Source of the DNA: Maritimibacter sp.
GTDB taxonomy: Bacteria > Pseudomonadota > Alphaproteobacteria > Rhodobacterales > Rhodobacteraceae
Direction: 5' to 3'
Assembly: GCA_011389895.1 (NCBI GenBank)
Contig: JAABTN010000004.1
Coordinates: 62,001-126,000, forward strand
Length of the DNA stretch: 64,000 nt
This document shows positions 34,000 through 43,198 of this stretch, piece by piece (the stretch's first letter is position 1; each line of letters starts with the position of its first letter). The position numbers and the translations under genes are program-made. The notes under the pieces were generated by a model. The model did not search any database, was not told the DNA's origin, and was given only the letters and a program-made list of their open reading frames with translations.

Positions 34000-36027
34000 T
34001 CAGGCCGCCGTGACCAGCCCGCGCCCTTTCAACAGCGCCTCGACCTCGGGCATCTTGCCGCGAAACGCCATGTAAAGCGCTTCTGCCTCGACCGAGCCAC
34101 CGCGCGACAGGATGTTGTCCTCCAAAGACCGGGCCAGCGTTTCGTCAAAGGCCGAGCCGGTTTCTTCAAAGGCCGCGAAGGCGTCGGCATCCATGACTTC
34201 TGACCACATGTAGCTGTAATACCCCGACGAATAGCCATCGCCGGAAAAGATATGGGCGAAATGCGGGGTCGCGTGACGCATCCGGATGGCGCGCGGCATG
34301 CCAAGGGTTTCGAGAACTTCCGCCTGTTTCTGCATCGGGTCGGCCGGCGCGGGGCCCGCGTGGAATTCCAGGTCGACCATGGCCGAGGCGATATATTCGA
34401 CGGTGGCAAACCCCATGTCATAGGTCGCCGCCCCGATCAGCCGGTCACGCAAGTCGTCAGGCATCGCCTCGCCCGTTTCGGCATGGGTGGCATAGCGCGA
34501 CAGCACCTCGGGCACTTCGAGCCAATGTTCAAAAAGCTGGCTGGGCAATTCCACGAAATCGCGTGCGACCGATGTGCCGGAGACGGATTCATAGGTCACA
34601 TCCGACAGCATCTGGTGCAACGCATGGCCAAACTCGTGAAACAACGTGCGCGCGTCGTCATAGGACAAAAGCGCGGGCTTTCCCGCTTCGGGCTTGGCGA
34701 AATTGCACACGTTCACCACGATGGGGCGGGTGTCGCCGCCCAGCTTTTTCTGCGACCGCATGGCCGAACACCACGCCCCCGACCGCTTCGAGCCGCGCGC
34801 GAAGTAGTCCCCCATGAAAATCGCCATATGCGCGCCATCCCGCGTGACCTCGAACACCTTGACGTCGGGGTGATAGGCAGGCGTGTCCAGCGCCGTGAAT
34901 TCAAGCCCGAAAAGCCGGTTGGCGGTGTCAAAGGCGGCCTCGATCATCCGGTCGAGTTGCAGGTAGGGTTTGACCGTAGCATCGTCGAGATCATGTTCGG
35001 CCTGACGCCGTTTCTCGGAATAGTAATGCCAATCCCACGGCTCAAGTGGCCCCTCGTTGCCATCGGCATGCAACATTGCCTCAAGCACGTCGACGTCAGA
35101 CAGCGCGGCGGCGCGCGCCGGGGCCCAGACGTCCGTAAGCAGCGCGCGCACCTTGTCCGGCGTGCCCGCCATTTCGGTCTCAAGCTTGAAATCCGCAAAG
35201 CTGTCATAACCCAGAAGCCCCGCCCGTTCCTGGCGCAGGGACAGGATCTCGGCGGCAATGGCCCGGTTGTCGGTCTCGCCGCCGTTCGCGCCGCGCGACA
35301 CGTAAGCCTCATAGGCGCGTTTGCGCAGGTCCCGGCGCGGGGAGGCGGCGAGAAACGGGGTGATGAGAGACCGCGACAGGGTGATCACCGGCCCGTCCAC
35401 GCCCGCCTCTTCGCCCGCTGCGCGCGCGGCTTCGACGAGATAATCGGGCAACCCGGCGAGGTCCTTTTGCCCAAGCTCCAGAAACCAGCCGCGTTCATCG
35501 GCGAGCAGGTTTTGGGAAAACCGGGTGCCAAGAACCGCGAGCCGCGCCATGATGTCGCGAAACCGCGCGCGGTCCGCGCCGTCCAACAGCGCCCCCGCGC
35601 GCACGAAGCCGCGGCGGGTAAGCATGAGAACACGCGCTTGTTCAGGCGAAAGCTCAAGATCATCGCGCGCCTGCCACAGCGTTTCGATCCGCGCAAACAG
35701 CGCTTCGTTCAACAAGATGTCCGAGGAATAGGCGGCAAGTTTCGGCGACAGGTCGCGTTGCAGCGCCTGACGCGCGTCATTGGCATCCGCGCCCGCGAGG
35801 TTGAAGAATACGCCCGCGACCTTTGACAGGGTCGCATCGGCCGCCTCGAGCGCCTCGATGGTATTGGCGAAGGTGGGCGGGTCATCCTGCGTGGCAATCG
35901 TGTCAACGGCAGCGCGCGCCTCGTCCAGCGCGGCGTCGATCGCCTCGGCAAAATGATCATCCTCGATCTGCGCGAAGGGGGGCAGGGCGAAGGGGCCGGT
36001 CCAATCGGCCAAGAGCGGATTTGTCAT
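34000..36027 (-). CDS. dcp: M3-family peptidyl-dipeptidase (Dcp/oligopeptidase A-like)
   Basis: 675 aa. The zinc motif HEFGH is in DARTLFHEFGHALHQMLS (~residue 465), with the downstream Glu in FVELPSQLFEHWLE. Whole-length similarity to M3A peptidases (LLADWTGPFALPPF start, LEFHAG and SGDGYSSGYYSYMWSE near the end). It degrades short peptides in the cytoplasm or periplasm; no signal peptide is seen. GGAG precedes the ATG. It is the last gene of the coaBC-dut-ThiF string. Confidence 0.93.
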   Translation of the reverse strand: MTNPLLADWTGPFALPPFAQIEDDHFAEAIDAALDEARAAVDTIATQDDPPTFANTIEALEAADATLSKVAGVFFNLAGADANDARQALQRDLSPKLAAYSSDILLNEALFARIETLWQARDDLELSPEQARVLMLTRRGFVRAGALLDGADRARFRDIMARLAVLGTRFSQNLLADERGWFLELGQKDLAGLPDYLVEAARAAGEEAGVDGPVITLSRSLITPFLAASPRRDLRKRAYEAYVSRGANGGETDNRAIAAEILSLRQERAGLLGYDSFADFKLETEMAGTPDKVRALLTDVWAPARAAALSDVDVLEAMLHADGNEGPLEPWDWHYYSEKRRQAEHDLDDATVKPYLQLDRMIEAAFDTANRLFGLEFTALDTPAYHPDVKVFEVTRDGAHMAIFMGDYFARGSKRSGAWCSAMRSQKKLGGDTRPIVVNVCNFAKPEAGKPALLSYDDARTLFHEFGHALHQMLSDVTYESVSGTSVARDFVELPSQLFEHWLEVPEVLSRYATHAETGEAMPDDLRDRLIGAATYDMGFATVEYIASAMVDLEFHAGPAPADPMQKQAEVLETLGMPRAIRMRHATPHFAHIFSGDGYSSGYYSYMWSEVMDADAFAAFEETGSAFDETLARSLEDNILSRGGSVEAEALYMAFRGKMPEVEALLKGRGLVTAA

Positions 36028-36048
36028 GGGGTCTCCTTTGGAAGACAA

Positions 36049-37101
36049 CTAGGTATGGTCGCTGCCCGCGTCCAGAGGCGCGCCGCAGGCCGGGCAACCG
36101 GGCCGTTGCTTGACACCAATCAGCCGGGTCTCGGCATAAAGCGCGTCATAGATCATCAGGCGCCCCGCCAATGTCTCGCCTGCCTGCGCGAGATGCTTGA
36201 TCGCCTCAAGCGCCATCATTGAACCGATGACCCCGGGCAAGGGGCCGATGACGCCCGCCTCGGCACAGGATGGGGCAAGGCCGGGGGCCGGGGCCTCGGG
36301 AAAGACGCATTCGTAACAAGGGTGGCCCGCCGCCGGGTGCCAGAGCGAAATCTGTCCTTCCCATTGGCTGAGCGCGCCGCCGATGACCGGGATCGCGCGA
36401 GCCGCTGCAACACGGTTCACGAGATAGCGGGTGTCGAAATTGTCCGACCCTTCAAGGATCAGGTCGTAATCACCGAAAAGGTCTTCGGCGATCTCTTCGG
36501 TCAGGCGACGGTTGTAGGGGCGCACGGTGATATTGGGGTTCTGGGCCCGCATGGCGGTTTCGGCGGAAAACACCTTTGGCAGGTCGATGTCCTGATCCCG
36601 ATGGATCACCTGCCGTTGGAGGTTCGAATTGTCGACAGTGTCGTCGTCGATGACGCCGATGGTGCCAACCCCAGCGGCGGCAAGATAAAGGAGCGCGGGC
36701 GACCCAAGCCCTCCCGCACCCACTACCAGCACGCGCGCCTCTTTCAGCGCCTTTTGCCCCGGCCCCCCAATTTCGCGCAGCACGATATGGCGCGCATAAC
36801 GGTCAAGCTCACTGTCCGAGAACGGCCCGCTTTGCGCCTCTGTGTCCGGAAGCGCGCGGCTGCGCAGACGTTTGAGACCGGCCCGGTAGATCGCGACAAG
36901 CACCAGCCCCCCGGTCAGCGTCGCCCATGCCGAAAAGCTGCCACCGAAGAGGCGGGGCAAGGGGTGGCCGGTTGGAAACAGCGCGTGGGTCAAAAGCACG
37001 ACCGCCAGCAAGAAACCGATCAGGATCAAGCGGCGGCGGGCGGGTTGACCCAGAAGATGGCCAATCCCCCAGATCGCGGCAGCGGCGAGAATCACGAACA
37101 T
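36049..37101 (-). CDS. Membrane-anchored ThiF/MoeB/HesA-type E1-like adenylyltransferase
   Basis: 350 aa. Residues 100-350 form an adenylating E1-like domain: DRYARHIVLREIGGPGQ, nucleotide loop GAGGLGSPALL (128-137), DDDTVDNSNLQRQ, EGSDNFDTRYLVN, and two zinc CxxC pairs (CYEC and CPAC). The first ~85 residues add two to three hydrophobic helices absent from ordinary MoeB/ThiF. It would adenylate the C-terminus of a MoaD/ThiS-like protein, here at the membrane. Its ATG is one base from the dut stop. No sulfur-carrier gene is nearby. Confidence 0.85.
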   Translation of the reverse strand: MFVILAAAAIWGIGHLLGQPARRRLILIGFLLAVVLLTHALFPTGHPLPRLFGGSFSAWATLTGGLVLVAIYRAGLKRLRSRALPDTEAQSGPFSDSELDRYARHIVLREIGGPGQKALKEARVLVVGAGGLGSPALLYLAAAGVGTIGVIDDDTVDNSNLQRQVIHRDQDIDLPKVFSAETAMRAQNPNITVRPYNRRLTEEIAEDLFGDYDLILEGSDNFDTRYLVNRVAAARAIPVIGGALSQWEGQISLWHPAAGHPCYECVFPEAPAPGLAPSCAEAGVIGPLPGVIGSMMALEAIKHLAQAGETLAGRLMIYDALYAETRLIGVKQRPGCPACGAPLDAGSDHT

Positions 37102-37102
37102 G

Positions 37103-37570
37103 TCAGCTTCGCCCGGTCGAACCAAAGCCGCCGTGGCCCCGGTCGCTGCCCGAGATATCGGTGGCAATCTCGTAGACCGCTTGCACCACGGGCGCGACAA
37201 TCGCCTGCGCGATGCGGTCGTTGTGATGAAGCGTGTAGGCGTCGGTGCCCAGGTTCACCAAGAGCACGCCAAGCGGCCCGCGATAATCGCTGTCGATCGT
37301 GCCGGGCGTATTGGGCAGGGTCAGCCCGTGTTTCAGGGCGAGACCGGAGCGCGGGCGGATCTGCATCTCGAAGCCTTGCGGGATCTCGACGCGCAGCCCG
37401 GTGGGGATGATGCGCCGCTCAAGCGGGGCAAGCGTGATCCCGGCCTCGCGGTCTTCGGCGGGCAGGTTGGCACGCAGATCGGCCCCGGCGGCCCCGGCGG
37501 TTTCATAAGACGGAAGCGCCACCGCCGGGTCGGCCCATGTTTCGCGCAGAACCTTGATCACGGGGGTCAT
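37103..37570 (-). CDS. dut: Deoxyuridine 5'-triphosphate nucleotidohydrolase
   Basis: 155 aa homotrimeric dUTPase. Motif 1 [12 protein letters not shown], motif 2 [11 protein letters not shown], motif 3 [18 protein letters not shown], motif 4 [12 protein letters not shown] and the C-terminal motif 5 GGFGSTGR are all present. The ATG overlaps the coaBC stop (ATGA). It keeps dUTP out of DNA and supplies dUMP. Confidence 0.97.
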   Translation of the reverse strand: MTPVIKVLRETWADPAVALPSYETAGAAGADLRANLPAEDREAGITLAPLERRIIPTGLRVEIPQGFEMQIRPRSGLALKHGLTLPNTPGTIDSDYRGPLGVLLVNLGTDAYTLHHNDRIAQAIVAPVVQAVYEIATDISGSDRGHGGFGSTGRS

Positions 37571-38775
37571 GCGGGCGTCCCGGCGATCTCTGCGGCGATC
37601 TTTGCGGCAAGCTTTCGGGCAACCTGGTCCTTGCCCATGCGCGGCCAGGTGTCGGCACCTTCGGCGCTGATCACGATCACGGTGTTGTCCTGCCCGCCCA
37701 TGTTGCCGGTCTCGGGCGAGACGTCATTGGCGACGATCCAGTCACATTGCTTGCGCGCGCGTTTCGCGGTAGCATTGGCGACCACGTCATCGGTTTCGGC
37801 GGCAAAGCCGATGACCAGAGGCGGGCGGCCTTCGGTCATCTGGCTGACGGTTGCAAGAATGTCGGGGTTCTCGGCGAAATCGAGGCTGGGCATTGTGCCT
37901 GCGTCGCCCTTCTTGATCTTCTTGTCACTGGCCGAGGCCACGCGCCAATCGGCCACGGCGGCGGCAAAGACCGCCGCATCGGCAGGAAGTGCTGCGCGCA
38001 CAGCGTCCAGCATCTCGGACGCGGTTTCGACCCTGACCGTCGCGACACCGGCGGGCGGCGGCACATCGGCGGGACCGGTCACGAAGGTGACATGCGCGCC
38101 CAGACCGGCGAGCGCGGCGGCCATGGCGGTGCCCTGCGCGCCCGAGGACCGGTTGGCGATATAGCGCACCGGGTCTATCGGCTCATGCGTCGGGCCGGAG
38201 GTCACGATCACGTGCCGTCCCGCCAGCGGGCCTTGTGATAGCGTGGCGGCAACCGCATCCGCGATCTCGTCGGGCTCCACGAGACGCCCAAGGCCAAATT
38301 CGCCACAGGCCATCGCCCCCTCGGTCGGGCCGGCAAAGAGAATACCGTCGGATTTGAGCGTGGCCACGTTGCGCTGCACCGCCGGATGCTCCCACATCCG
38401 CACGTTCATCGCGGGGGCGACCAGAACACGTTTGTCGGTGGCCAGAAGCAGGGTCGAGGCAAGATCATCGGCCAGCCCATGGGCCATCTTGCCCAACAGG
38501 TCCGCCGTGGCCGGGGCGACCACCACGAGATCGGCGTCACGGGACAATTCGATATGCCCCATTTCGGCTTCGTCGGTCAGATCGAAGAGATCGGTATAAA
38601 CCTTCTCCGCCGAAAGCGCCGAGGCCGACAGGGGGGTGACAAAGGCTTGCCCCGCGCGTGTGATCACCGGCACCACCGTTGCCCCGCGTTCGCGCAACTG
38701 GCGGATCAGGATCAGCGATTTGAACGCCGCGACCCCGCCGCCGATGATCAGAAGAATGCGTTTGCCTGCCAGCAT
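37567..38775 (-). CDS. coaBC: Phosphopantothenoylcysteine decarboxylase / phosphopantothenate-cysteine ligase
   Basis: 402 aa fusion. The N-terminal flavoprotein CoaC (~1-190) holds the catalytic His in [18 protein letters not shown] and [12 protein letters not shown]; the C-terminal CoaB (~190-400) begins [25 protein letters not shown] and catalyses CTP-dependent cysteine ligation. It performs two successive CoA biosynthesis steps. It heads the coaBC-dut-ThiF-dcp string. Confidence 0.96.
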   Translation of the reverse strand: MLAGKRILLIIGGGVAAFKSLILIRQLRERGATVVPVITRAGQAFVTPLSASALSAEKVYTDLFDLTDEAEMGHIELSRDADLVVVAPATADLLGKMAHGLADDLASTLLLATDKRVLVAPAMNVRMWEHPAVQRNVATLKSDGILFAGPTEGAMACGEFGLGRLVEPDEIADAVAATLSQGPLAGRHVIVTSGPTHEPIDPVRYIANRSSGAQGTAMAAALAGLGAHVTFVTGPADVPPPAGVATVRVETASEMLDAVRAALPADAAVFAAAVADWRVASASDKKIKKGDAGTMPSLDFAENPDILATVSQMTEGRPPLVIGFAAETDDVVANATAKRARKQCDWIVANDVSPETGNMGGQDNTVIVISAEGADTWPRMGKDQVARKLAAKIAAEIAGTPA

Positions 38776-38823
38776 CTTCGGTCTCCTTTGCCCCTTGTTA
38801 CGCCGCGCGCCCGGCGGCGTCCA

Positions 38824-39615
38824 CTATCGGAAGGCCGCACAGGGGTCTTCGCGTTCGGCAGCAGGGGCGTCAAGGATCACGTCAAAGCCGCCATCGGGCA
38901 TCTGCCCGTTCTCGGATTGCCCCATCGTGCGCACGGTGAGTTCGGGCGCAACGCGTGCGAGATAGGCGGGCACGCCCCAATCGCGGCGGGCATGGCCGTT
39001 GCCGGTGATCACGGCCACCGGGCCGCCGGTTTCGCCATGGGCCCGGACCACAGCGCGCGCCAGAGTGGCGTCACGCAAGCGCTGGATATCGACCATGGCG
39101 GGCAGGATCGCGGTGGGGAGCGCCCCGCAATGCGCCTCGAGTTGCAGGTTCAGCCGTTGGGCCAGCATTTCGGCCCCAAGCTCTTCGGTCAGGCCATAGG
39201 CTTCGGCCTTGGGCCCGAACGCCGCAATGATGCCGGTCTCCATCGCCGCGCGTGTTTCGGGGCGCGGCACAGCGGCCCCCACGATCATGGCCCCGCGCGC
39301 CTCGGCGAAGATCGGGTAATACAGCGCGAAATCGGGCCAACCGGAGTTTTCCCAATCCAGCAGCTCCGCCAGCGCCTCGGGATCGTCCAGACGATCATCG
39401 CGCACCTCGCGCGCCTGCGCCTCGGTCAGCATTTCAAAGACCACCGCGCGCGGCGCAATGTCACGGATCGCGTCCGCCTGTGCCGCGTGATGCGCCGCGT
39501 TGTCATGGGTTTCACCAAGGATGAACACATCCGCCTCGACCCCTGCAAAAGGACCGGCGTGCGCCAGCGCCGGGGCAAGGATCAGGGCGCAGATCAGGGC
39601 AGGGGTTTTCCACAT
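38824..39615 (-). CDS. ChaN/Tiki-superfamily exported protein
   Basis: 263 aa with an N-terminal Sec signal (MWKTPALICALILAPALAHA). The mature protein carries DVFILGETHDNAAHH and RAVVFEMLTEAQ, and the C-terminal ITGNGHARRDWGVP, the Glu-His and GNGH motifs of the EreA/ChaN (DUF399) fold. ChaN binds haem dimers at the outer membrane. No lipobox is seen. Start ATG at 39615. Gene 48 bases upstream of coaBC. Confidence 0.83.
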   Translation of the reverse strand: MWKTPALICALILAPALAHAGPFAGVEADVFILGETHDNAAHHAAQADAIRDIAPRAVVFEMLTEAQAREVRDDRLDDPEALAELLDWENSGWPDFALYYPIFAEARGAMIVGAAVPRPETRAAMETGIIAAFGPKAEAYGLTEELGAEMLAQRLNLQLEAHCGALPTAILPAMVDIQRLRDATLARAVVRAHGETGGPVAVITGNGHARRDWGVPAYLARVAPELTVRTMGQSENGQMPDGGFDVILDAPAAEREDPCAAFR

Positions 39616-39701
39616 GGCGGCACTGTGACCGCTCGGGCAATGAGCGGCAAGGTCGTTCACGCGACTTTCATCGGGCGGGAGGCAATGCTAGAGCCGCATT
39701 C

Positions 39702-40244
39702 ATGACGATGCGCTTGCCACATATGACGCTGGTGATCGGCGGGGCCGCCTCTGGCAAATCCGTCTGGGCCGAGCGGCTTGCAGAAGCCAGCGCGCGCCCG
39801 ATGACCTATATCGCGACCGCGCAGGCCTTTGACGACGAAATGCGGCTCAAGATCGCGGCGCATCAGGCGCGGCGCGGGTCGGGCTGGGCCACGGTCGAAG
39901 CGCCGCTTGATGTGCCGTCCGCGCTGGCCGATGTGCCGGGCGACCGGGTGGTGCTTCTGGATTGCGTCACCCTGTGGCTCACCAACCAACTGCTGGCCGA
40001 GGCCGACCTCGCGGATGTGGAAACCGGGTTGATCAAAGCCCTCGGGGCCTGTGCCGCACCTGTCATCGTGGTGTCGAACGAGGTGGGCGCGGGGATCGTG
40101 CCGGACAATGCGCTGTCGCGCCGGTTTCGCGCTGCGCAAGGGCGGCTGAACCAAAGCATCGCGGCGCGCGCCGACCGGGTCGTCGGGGTCATGGCCGGGT
40201 TGCCCTTCGCGCTCAAGGGTGCCTTGCCGGAGTTGCCTGCATGA
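39702..40244 (+). CDS. cobU: Adenosylcobinamide kinase / adenosylcobinamide-phosphate guanylyltransferase
   Basis: 180 aa. P-loop GGAASGKSVWAERL, the guanylylated-His region KIAAHQARRG, and the substrate block VLLDCVTLWLTN. It phosphorylates adenosylcobinamide and adds GMP for nucleotide loop assembly of vitamin B12. Its stop overlaps the next gene's ATG (ATGA). It relates functionally to the B12-dependent ecm in this window. Confidence 0.95.
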   Translation: MTMRLPHMTLVIGGAASGKSVWAERLAEASARPMTYIATAQAFDDEMRLKIAAHQARRGSGWATVEAPLDVPSALADVPGDRVVLLDCVTLWLTNQLLAEADLADVETGLIKALGACAAPVIVVSNEVGAGIVPDNALSRRFRAAQGRLNQSIAARADRVVGVMAGLPFALKGALPELPA

Positions 40245-40813
40245 CCAAGGTCTGGTGGGTCCGCCATGGGCCGACGCATCAAAAGGCCATGGTCGGCTGG
40301 TCCGATGTTCCCGCGGATCTGTCGGACCATGCCGCCATCGCCCGGCTGTCGGCGCATCTGCCCCGGGTGCCCATCGTGTCCTCGGACCTGATCCGCGCCG
40401 TGGATACCGCCGGCGCGGTCGGGGGTGACAGGCTTCGTCTGCCCCATGAACCGGGTTTGCGCGAATTGAATTTCGGCGCTTGGGAGATGCGCGAGAGCAA
40501 GAGGCTATACGAAGAACACCCCGCGGAAACGCGCGCCTTCTGGAGCGATCCTGAGAACAACCGCCCGCCGGGGGGTGAAAGCTGGCGTGACCTCGAGGCG
40601 CGGGTCGAGCCGGTGGTGGACCGGTTGATCGCCGCGCATCCCGAGGGGCTGATCGTGGTGGCGCATTTCGGCGTGATCCTGAGCCAGCTTCGCCGTGCGC
40701 TCGCGGTGCCGGTGCCGCGGGTTCTGGCCCATACCATCGACAACCTGTCGGTGACTCAGGTGGCCCGGGGACCGGCGCGATGGACCGCCGGCGTGGTCAA
40801 TCACCGTCCGTGA
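40241..40813 (+). CDS. Histidine phosphatase, probable alpha-ribazole phosphatase
   Basis: 190 aa phosphoglycerate-mutase-type phosphatase. Phospho-accepting His in WWVRHGPTHQK, second His in IVVAHFGVIL; ELNFGAWEMRE is also typical. Translational coupling to cobU (ATGA) suggests CobC function, dephosphorylating alpha-ribazole phosphate, though the family is broad. Confidence 0.82.
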   Translation: MTKVWWVRHGPTHQKAMVGWSDVPADLSDHAAIARLSAHLPRVPIVSSDLIRAVDTAGAVGGDRLRLPHEPGLRELNFGAWEMRESKRLYEEHPAETRAFWSDPENNRPPGGESWRDLEARVEPVVDRLIAAHPEGLIVVAHFGVILSQLRRALAVPVPRVLAHTIDNLSVTQVARGPARWTAGVVNHRP

Positions 40814-40899
40814 TGATGCCTGCACAAATCGGAATTTCTCTCGTCCCCAAACCCGGTCTACCGCTTGTCAGATAGCAGAAATCCAACAAGGCGCATGGT

Positions 40900-41616
40900 T
40901 TGACCGAGACACCATCCTACACGCTTTTCATCGGCGACCAGAGCTTTTCAAGCTGGTCATTGCGTGGCTGGCTGATGCTGGAGAAATTCGGCCTGCCGTT
41001 TCAGACCCGGATGGTGGGGCTATACGACGGGACCATGGCCGAAGATTTGGCCGGTCTCGCGCCCGCGCGCTTGGTGCCGGTCCTGCGGCTTCCCGATGGG
41101 GTGGTGATCGGCGAAACAATCGCCATTGCCGAAACGCTTGCCGAGCGGCATCCAGAGGCTGGCTTCTGGCCCGCCGACCCGGCAGCGCGCGCCCTGGCGC
41201 GGTGGATGGTGGCGGAAATGCATGCGGGCTTTGGTGCGTTGCGCGCAACCTGCCCGATGCAGCTTTTGCATCAATACGAAGGGTTCGCGGTGCCCGATGC
41301 GGTGCGCGCGGACCTGGCCCGGATCGAAACGCTCTGGACGCTGGCCCGCGAGAGGCACGGGGCACAGGCGGGTGCCGGGAGGCCATGGCTTTTCGGGGCC
41401 TACAGCCATGCAGATGCTTTTTTCGCCCCGGTGGCGGCGCGGATCGCGGGCTATGATCTGCCGGTCGGGGCGCTTGCGCGGGACTATGTTGCAACCACCC
41501 TGGCGGACCCGGCGTTTCAGGCATGGCGCGGAGCGGGCTTGGAGAAAACCTACGACCCCGTGCCCTATGCGCTCGACCTGCCGACCCGACCCTGGCCCGA
41601 AGGCTTAGCCCCGTGA
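40900..41616 (+). CDS. Glutathione S-transferase
   Basis: 238 aa, starting at TTG with AAGG eight bases upstream; no ATG fits the conserved N-terminus. Thioredoxin-fold N-domain begins YTLFIGDQSFSSWSLRGWLM, with the SSWSLR glutathione-site stretch and a PVLRLPDG..IGETIAIAE motif; helical C-domain from ~90. Detoxification or a specific conjugation; substrate unknown. A different transcript from cobU (86-bp spacer). Confidence 0.87.
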   Translation: MTETPSYTLFIGDQSFSSWSLRGWLMLEKFGLPFQTRMVGLYDGTMAEDLAGLAPARLVPVLRLPDGVVIGETIAIAETLAERHPEAGFWPADPAARALARWMVAEMHAGFGALRATCPMQLLHQYEGFAVPDAVRADLARIETLWTLARERHGAQAGAGRPWLFGAYSHADAFFAPVAARIAGYDLPVGALARDYVATTLADPAFQAWRGAGLEKTYDPVPYALDLPTRPWPEGLAP

Positions 41617-41626
41617 CGCTCGCGTG

Positions 41627-41667
41627 TTAACCATTCGCTAACCAAGCGCGGATTAACCTCCGTTAAC
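41627..41667. promoter_or_regulatory. CtrA-like boxes upstream of comM
   Basis: TTAA-CCATTCG-CTAA (41627-41641) differs by one base from the CtrA consensus TTAA-N7-TTAA, and TTAA-N6-TTAAC (41653-41667) follows 12 bases later. They lie 17-57 bp before the comM ATG. CtrA binding would place comM in the cell-cycle/competence regulon, as reported for comM in Rhodobacter capsulatus. Confidence 0.6.
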
Positions 41668-41683
41668 AAGCGGGGAGAGGCAG

Positions 41684-43198
41684 ATGGTCGCGCGGGCCTA
41701 TACTGTGGCATTCGAAGGTGTGGAGGCGCGGGTGGTCGAGGTGCAATGCGCACTGTCCGCGGGTGTGCCCGCGTTTTCGATCGTCGGCCTGCCGGACAAG
41801 GCGGTCTCGGAAGCACGCGACCGGGTGCGCGCCGCGCTCGCCGCCATGGCCATCGCGCTTCCCGCCAAGAAAGTGACCGTCAACCTGTCGCCCGCCGATC
41901 TGCCCAAGGAGGGGTCGCATTTCGACCTGCCCATCGCGCTGGCCCTTCTCGCCGCCATCGGGGTCATCCCCGAGGATGACATCGAGGGCACGCTCGCGTT
42001 GGGCGAATTGTCGCTGGACGGAAGCCTTGTTCCGGTGATCGGGGCCCTGCCTGCGGCCATGGCGGCGGCTGAAACGGATCGGGCGCTGGTCTGTCCCCAA
42101 GCCTGCGGGGCCGAGGCGGCTTGGGTCGGGGCGGCCAAGGTGCTTGCGGCGAAATCGCTGGCAGCCGTGATCCAGCATTTCACCGGGCAATCCCCCCTGC
42201 CGCCCGCCGACCCCGGCGAAGTGTCCGAGGACATCGGCGGGCGGGACCTGTCGGACGTCAAGGGGCAGGAACGCGCCAAGCGTGCGCTCGAGATTGCGGC
42301 GGCGGGGCGACATCACCTTCTGATGACCGGCTCCCCGGGGTCTGGCAAGTCGATGCTGGCGGCGCGCCTGCCCTCGATCCTGCCGCCGTTGACCCCGGCC
42401 GAGGCGCTCGAAACCTCGATGATCCAGTCGCTGGCCGGGCTGATCGACGAAGGCGGCATATCGCGGACCCGGCCGTTTCGCGATCCGCACCACACGGCCT
42501 CCATGGCGTCGATCGTGGGGGGCGGGCGCGGGGCGAAGCCGGGGGAGGTGTCGCTGGCTCACAACGGTGTTCTGTTTCTGGACGAGCTGCCGGAATTTGC
42601 CCGACCGGTTCTGGAAACCCTGCGCCAGCCGGTCGAAACCGGCGAGGTGGTGGTGGCGCGGGCCAATGCTCATGTGCGCTATCCTTGTCGTTTCATGCTG
42701 ATTGCGGCGGCGAACCCCTGCCGCTGCGGATATCTTGCCGATGCCAACCGGGCCTGTGCCAAGGCCCCCGCGTGTGGCGAGGACTACCTCGGGCGCATTT
42801 CCGGGCCGCTGCTCGACCGGTTCGACCTGCGCATCGAGGTGCCGGTGGTGTCGATCTCGGATCTCGATATGGCGCCCTCGGGCGAAAGCTCGGCGCAGAT
42901 CGCCACGCGGGTGCAGGCGGCGCGCGCGCTACAGGCGGCGCGGTATGGCGATAGCGCCGGCATGCTGCTGAACGCGGATGCCGAGGGCAAAGTTTTGAAC
43001 GAGGTGGCGATGCCGGATGCAGAGGGGCGCGCGCTTCTGTCCAAGGCGGCGGATCGGTTCGGCTTGTCCGCGCGGGGCTATCACCGGGTGTTGCGGGTGG
43101 CGCGCACGATCGCCGATCTGGCCGGGTCCGAGGCGGTGCGCCGCCCCCACCTGGCGGAAGCCCTGGGGTATCGGATCACCACGATGCGCCCGGATTAA
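41684..43198 (+). CDS. comM: ComM/YifB-family AAA+ ATPase (magnesium-chelatase-like)
   Basis: 504 aa. N-terminal Lon-substrate-like domain (LPDKAVSEARDRVRAAL), then a AAA+ domain with Walker A GSPGSGKSMLAARL (~220), Walker B LFLDELPEF, the zinc-like ANPCRCGY, and a C-terminal GRAxxLLSKAADRFGLSARGYHRVLRVARTIADL Mg-chelatase module. It promotes branch migration during transformation and DNA uptake. GGGAGAGG precedes the ATG. Confidence 0.94.
   Translation: MVARAYTVAFEGVEARVVEVQCALSAGVPAFSIVGLPDKAVSEARDRVRAALAAMAIALPAKKVTVNLSPADLPKEGSHFDLPIALALLAAIGVIPEDDIEGTLALGELSLDGSLVPVIGALPAAMAAAETDRALVCPQACGAEAAWVGAAKVLAAKSLAAVIQHFTGQSPLPPADPGEVSEDIGGRDLSDVKGQERAKRALEIAAAGRHHLLMTGSPGSGKSMLAARLPSILPPLTPAEALETSMIQSLAGLIDEGGISRTRPFRDPHHTASMASIVGGGRGAKPGEVSLAHNGVLFLDELPEFARPVLETLRQPVETGEVVVARANAHVRYPCRFMLIAAANPCRCGYLADANRACAKAPACGEDYLGRISGPLLDRFDLRIEVPVVSISDLDMAPSGESSAQIATRVQAARALQAARYGDSAGMLLNADAEGKVLNEVAMPDAEGRALLSKAADRFGLSARGYHRVLRVARTIADLAGSEAVRRPHLAEALGYRITTMRPD

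Noticed and set aside
34252-35826. Long plus-strand open frame opposite dcp
   Set aside because: Shadow of the M3 peptidase gene; no recognisable domain and no ribosome-binding site.
39616-39701. Cobalamin riboswitch upstream of cobU
   Set aside because: Only 86 bases are available and no B12-box is visible; just a short CCGCTC..GAGCGG dyad.
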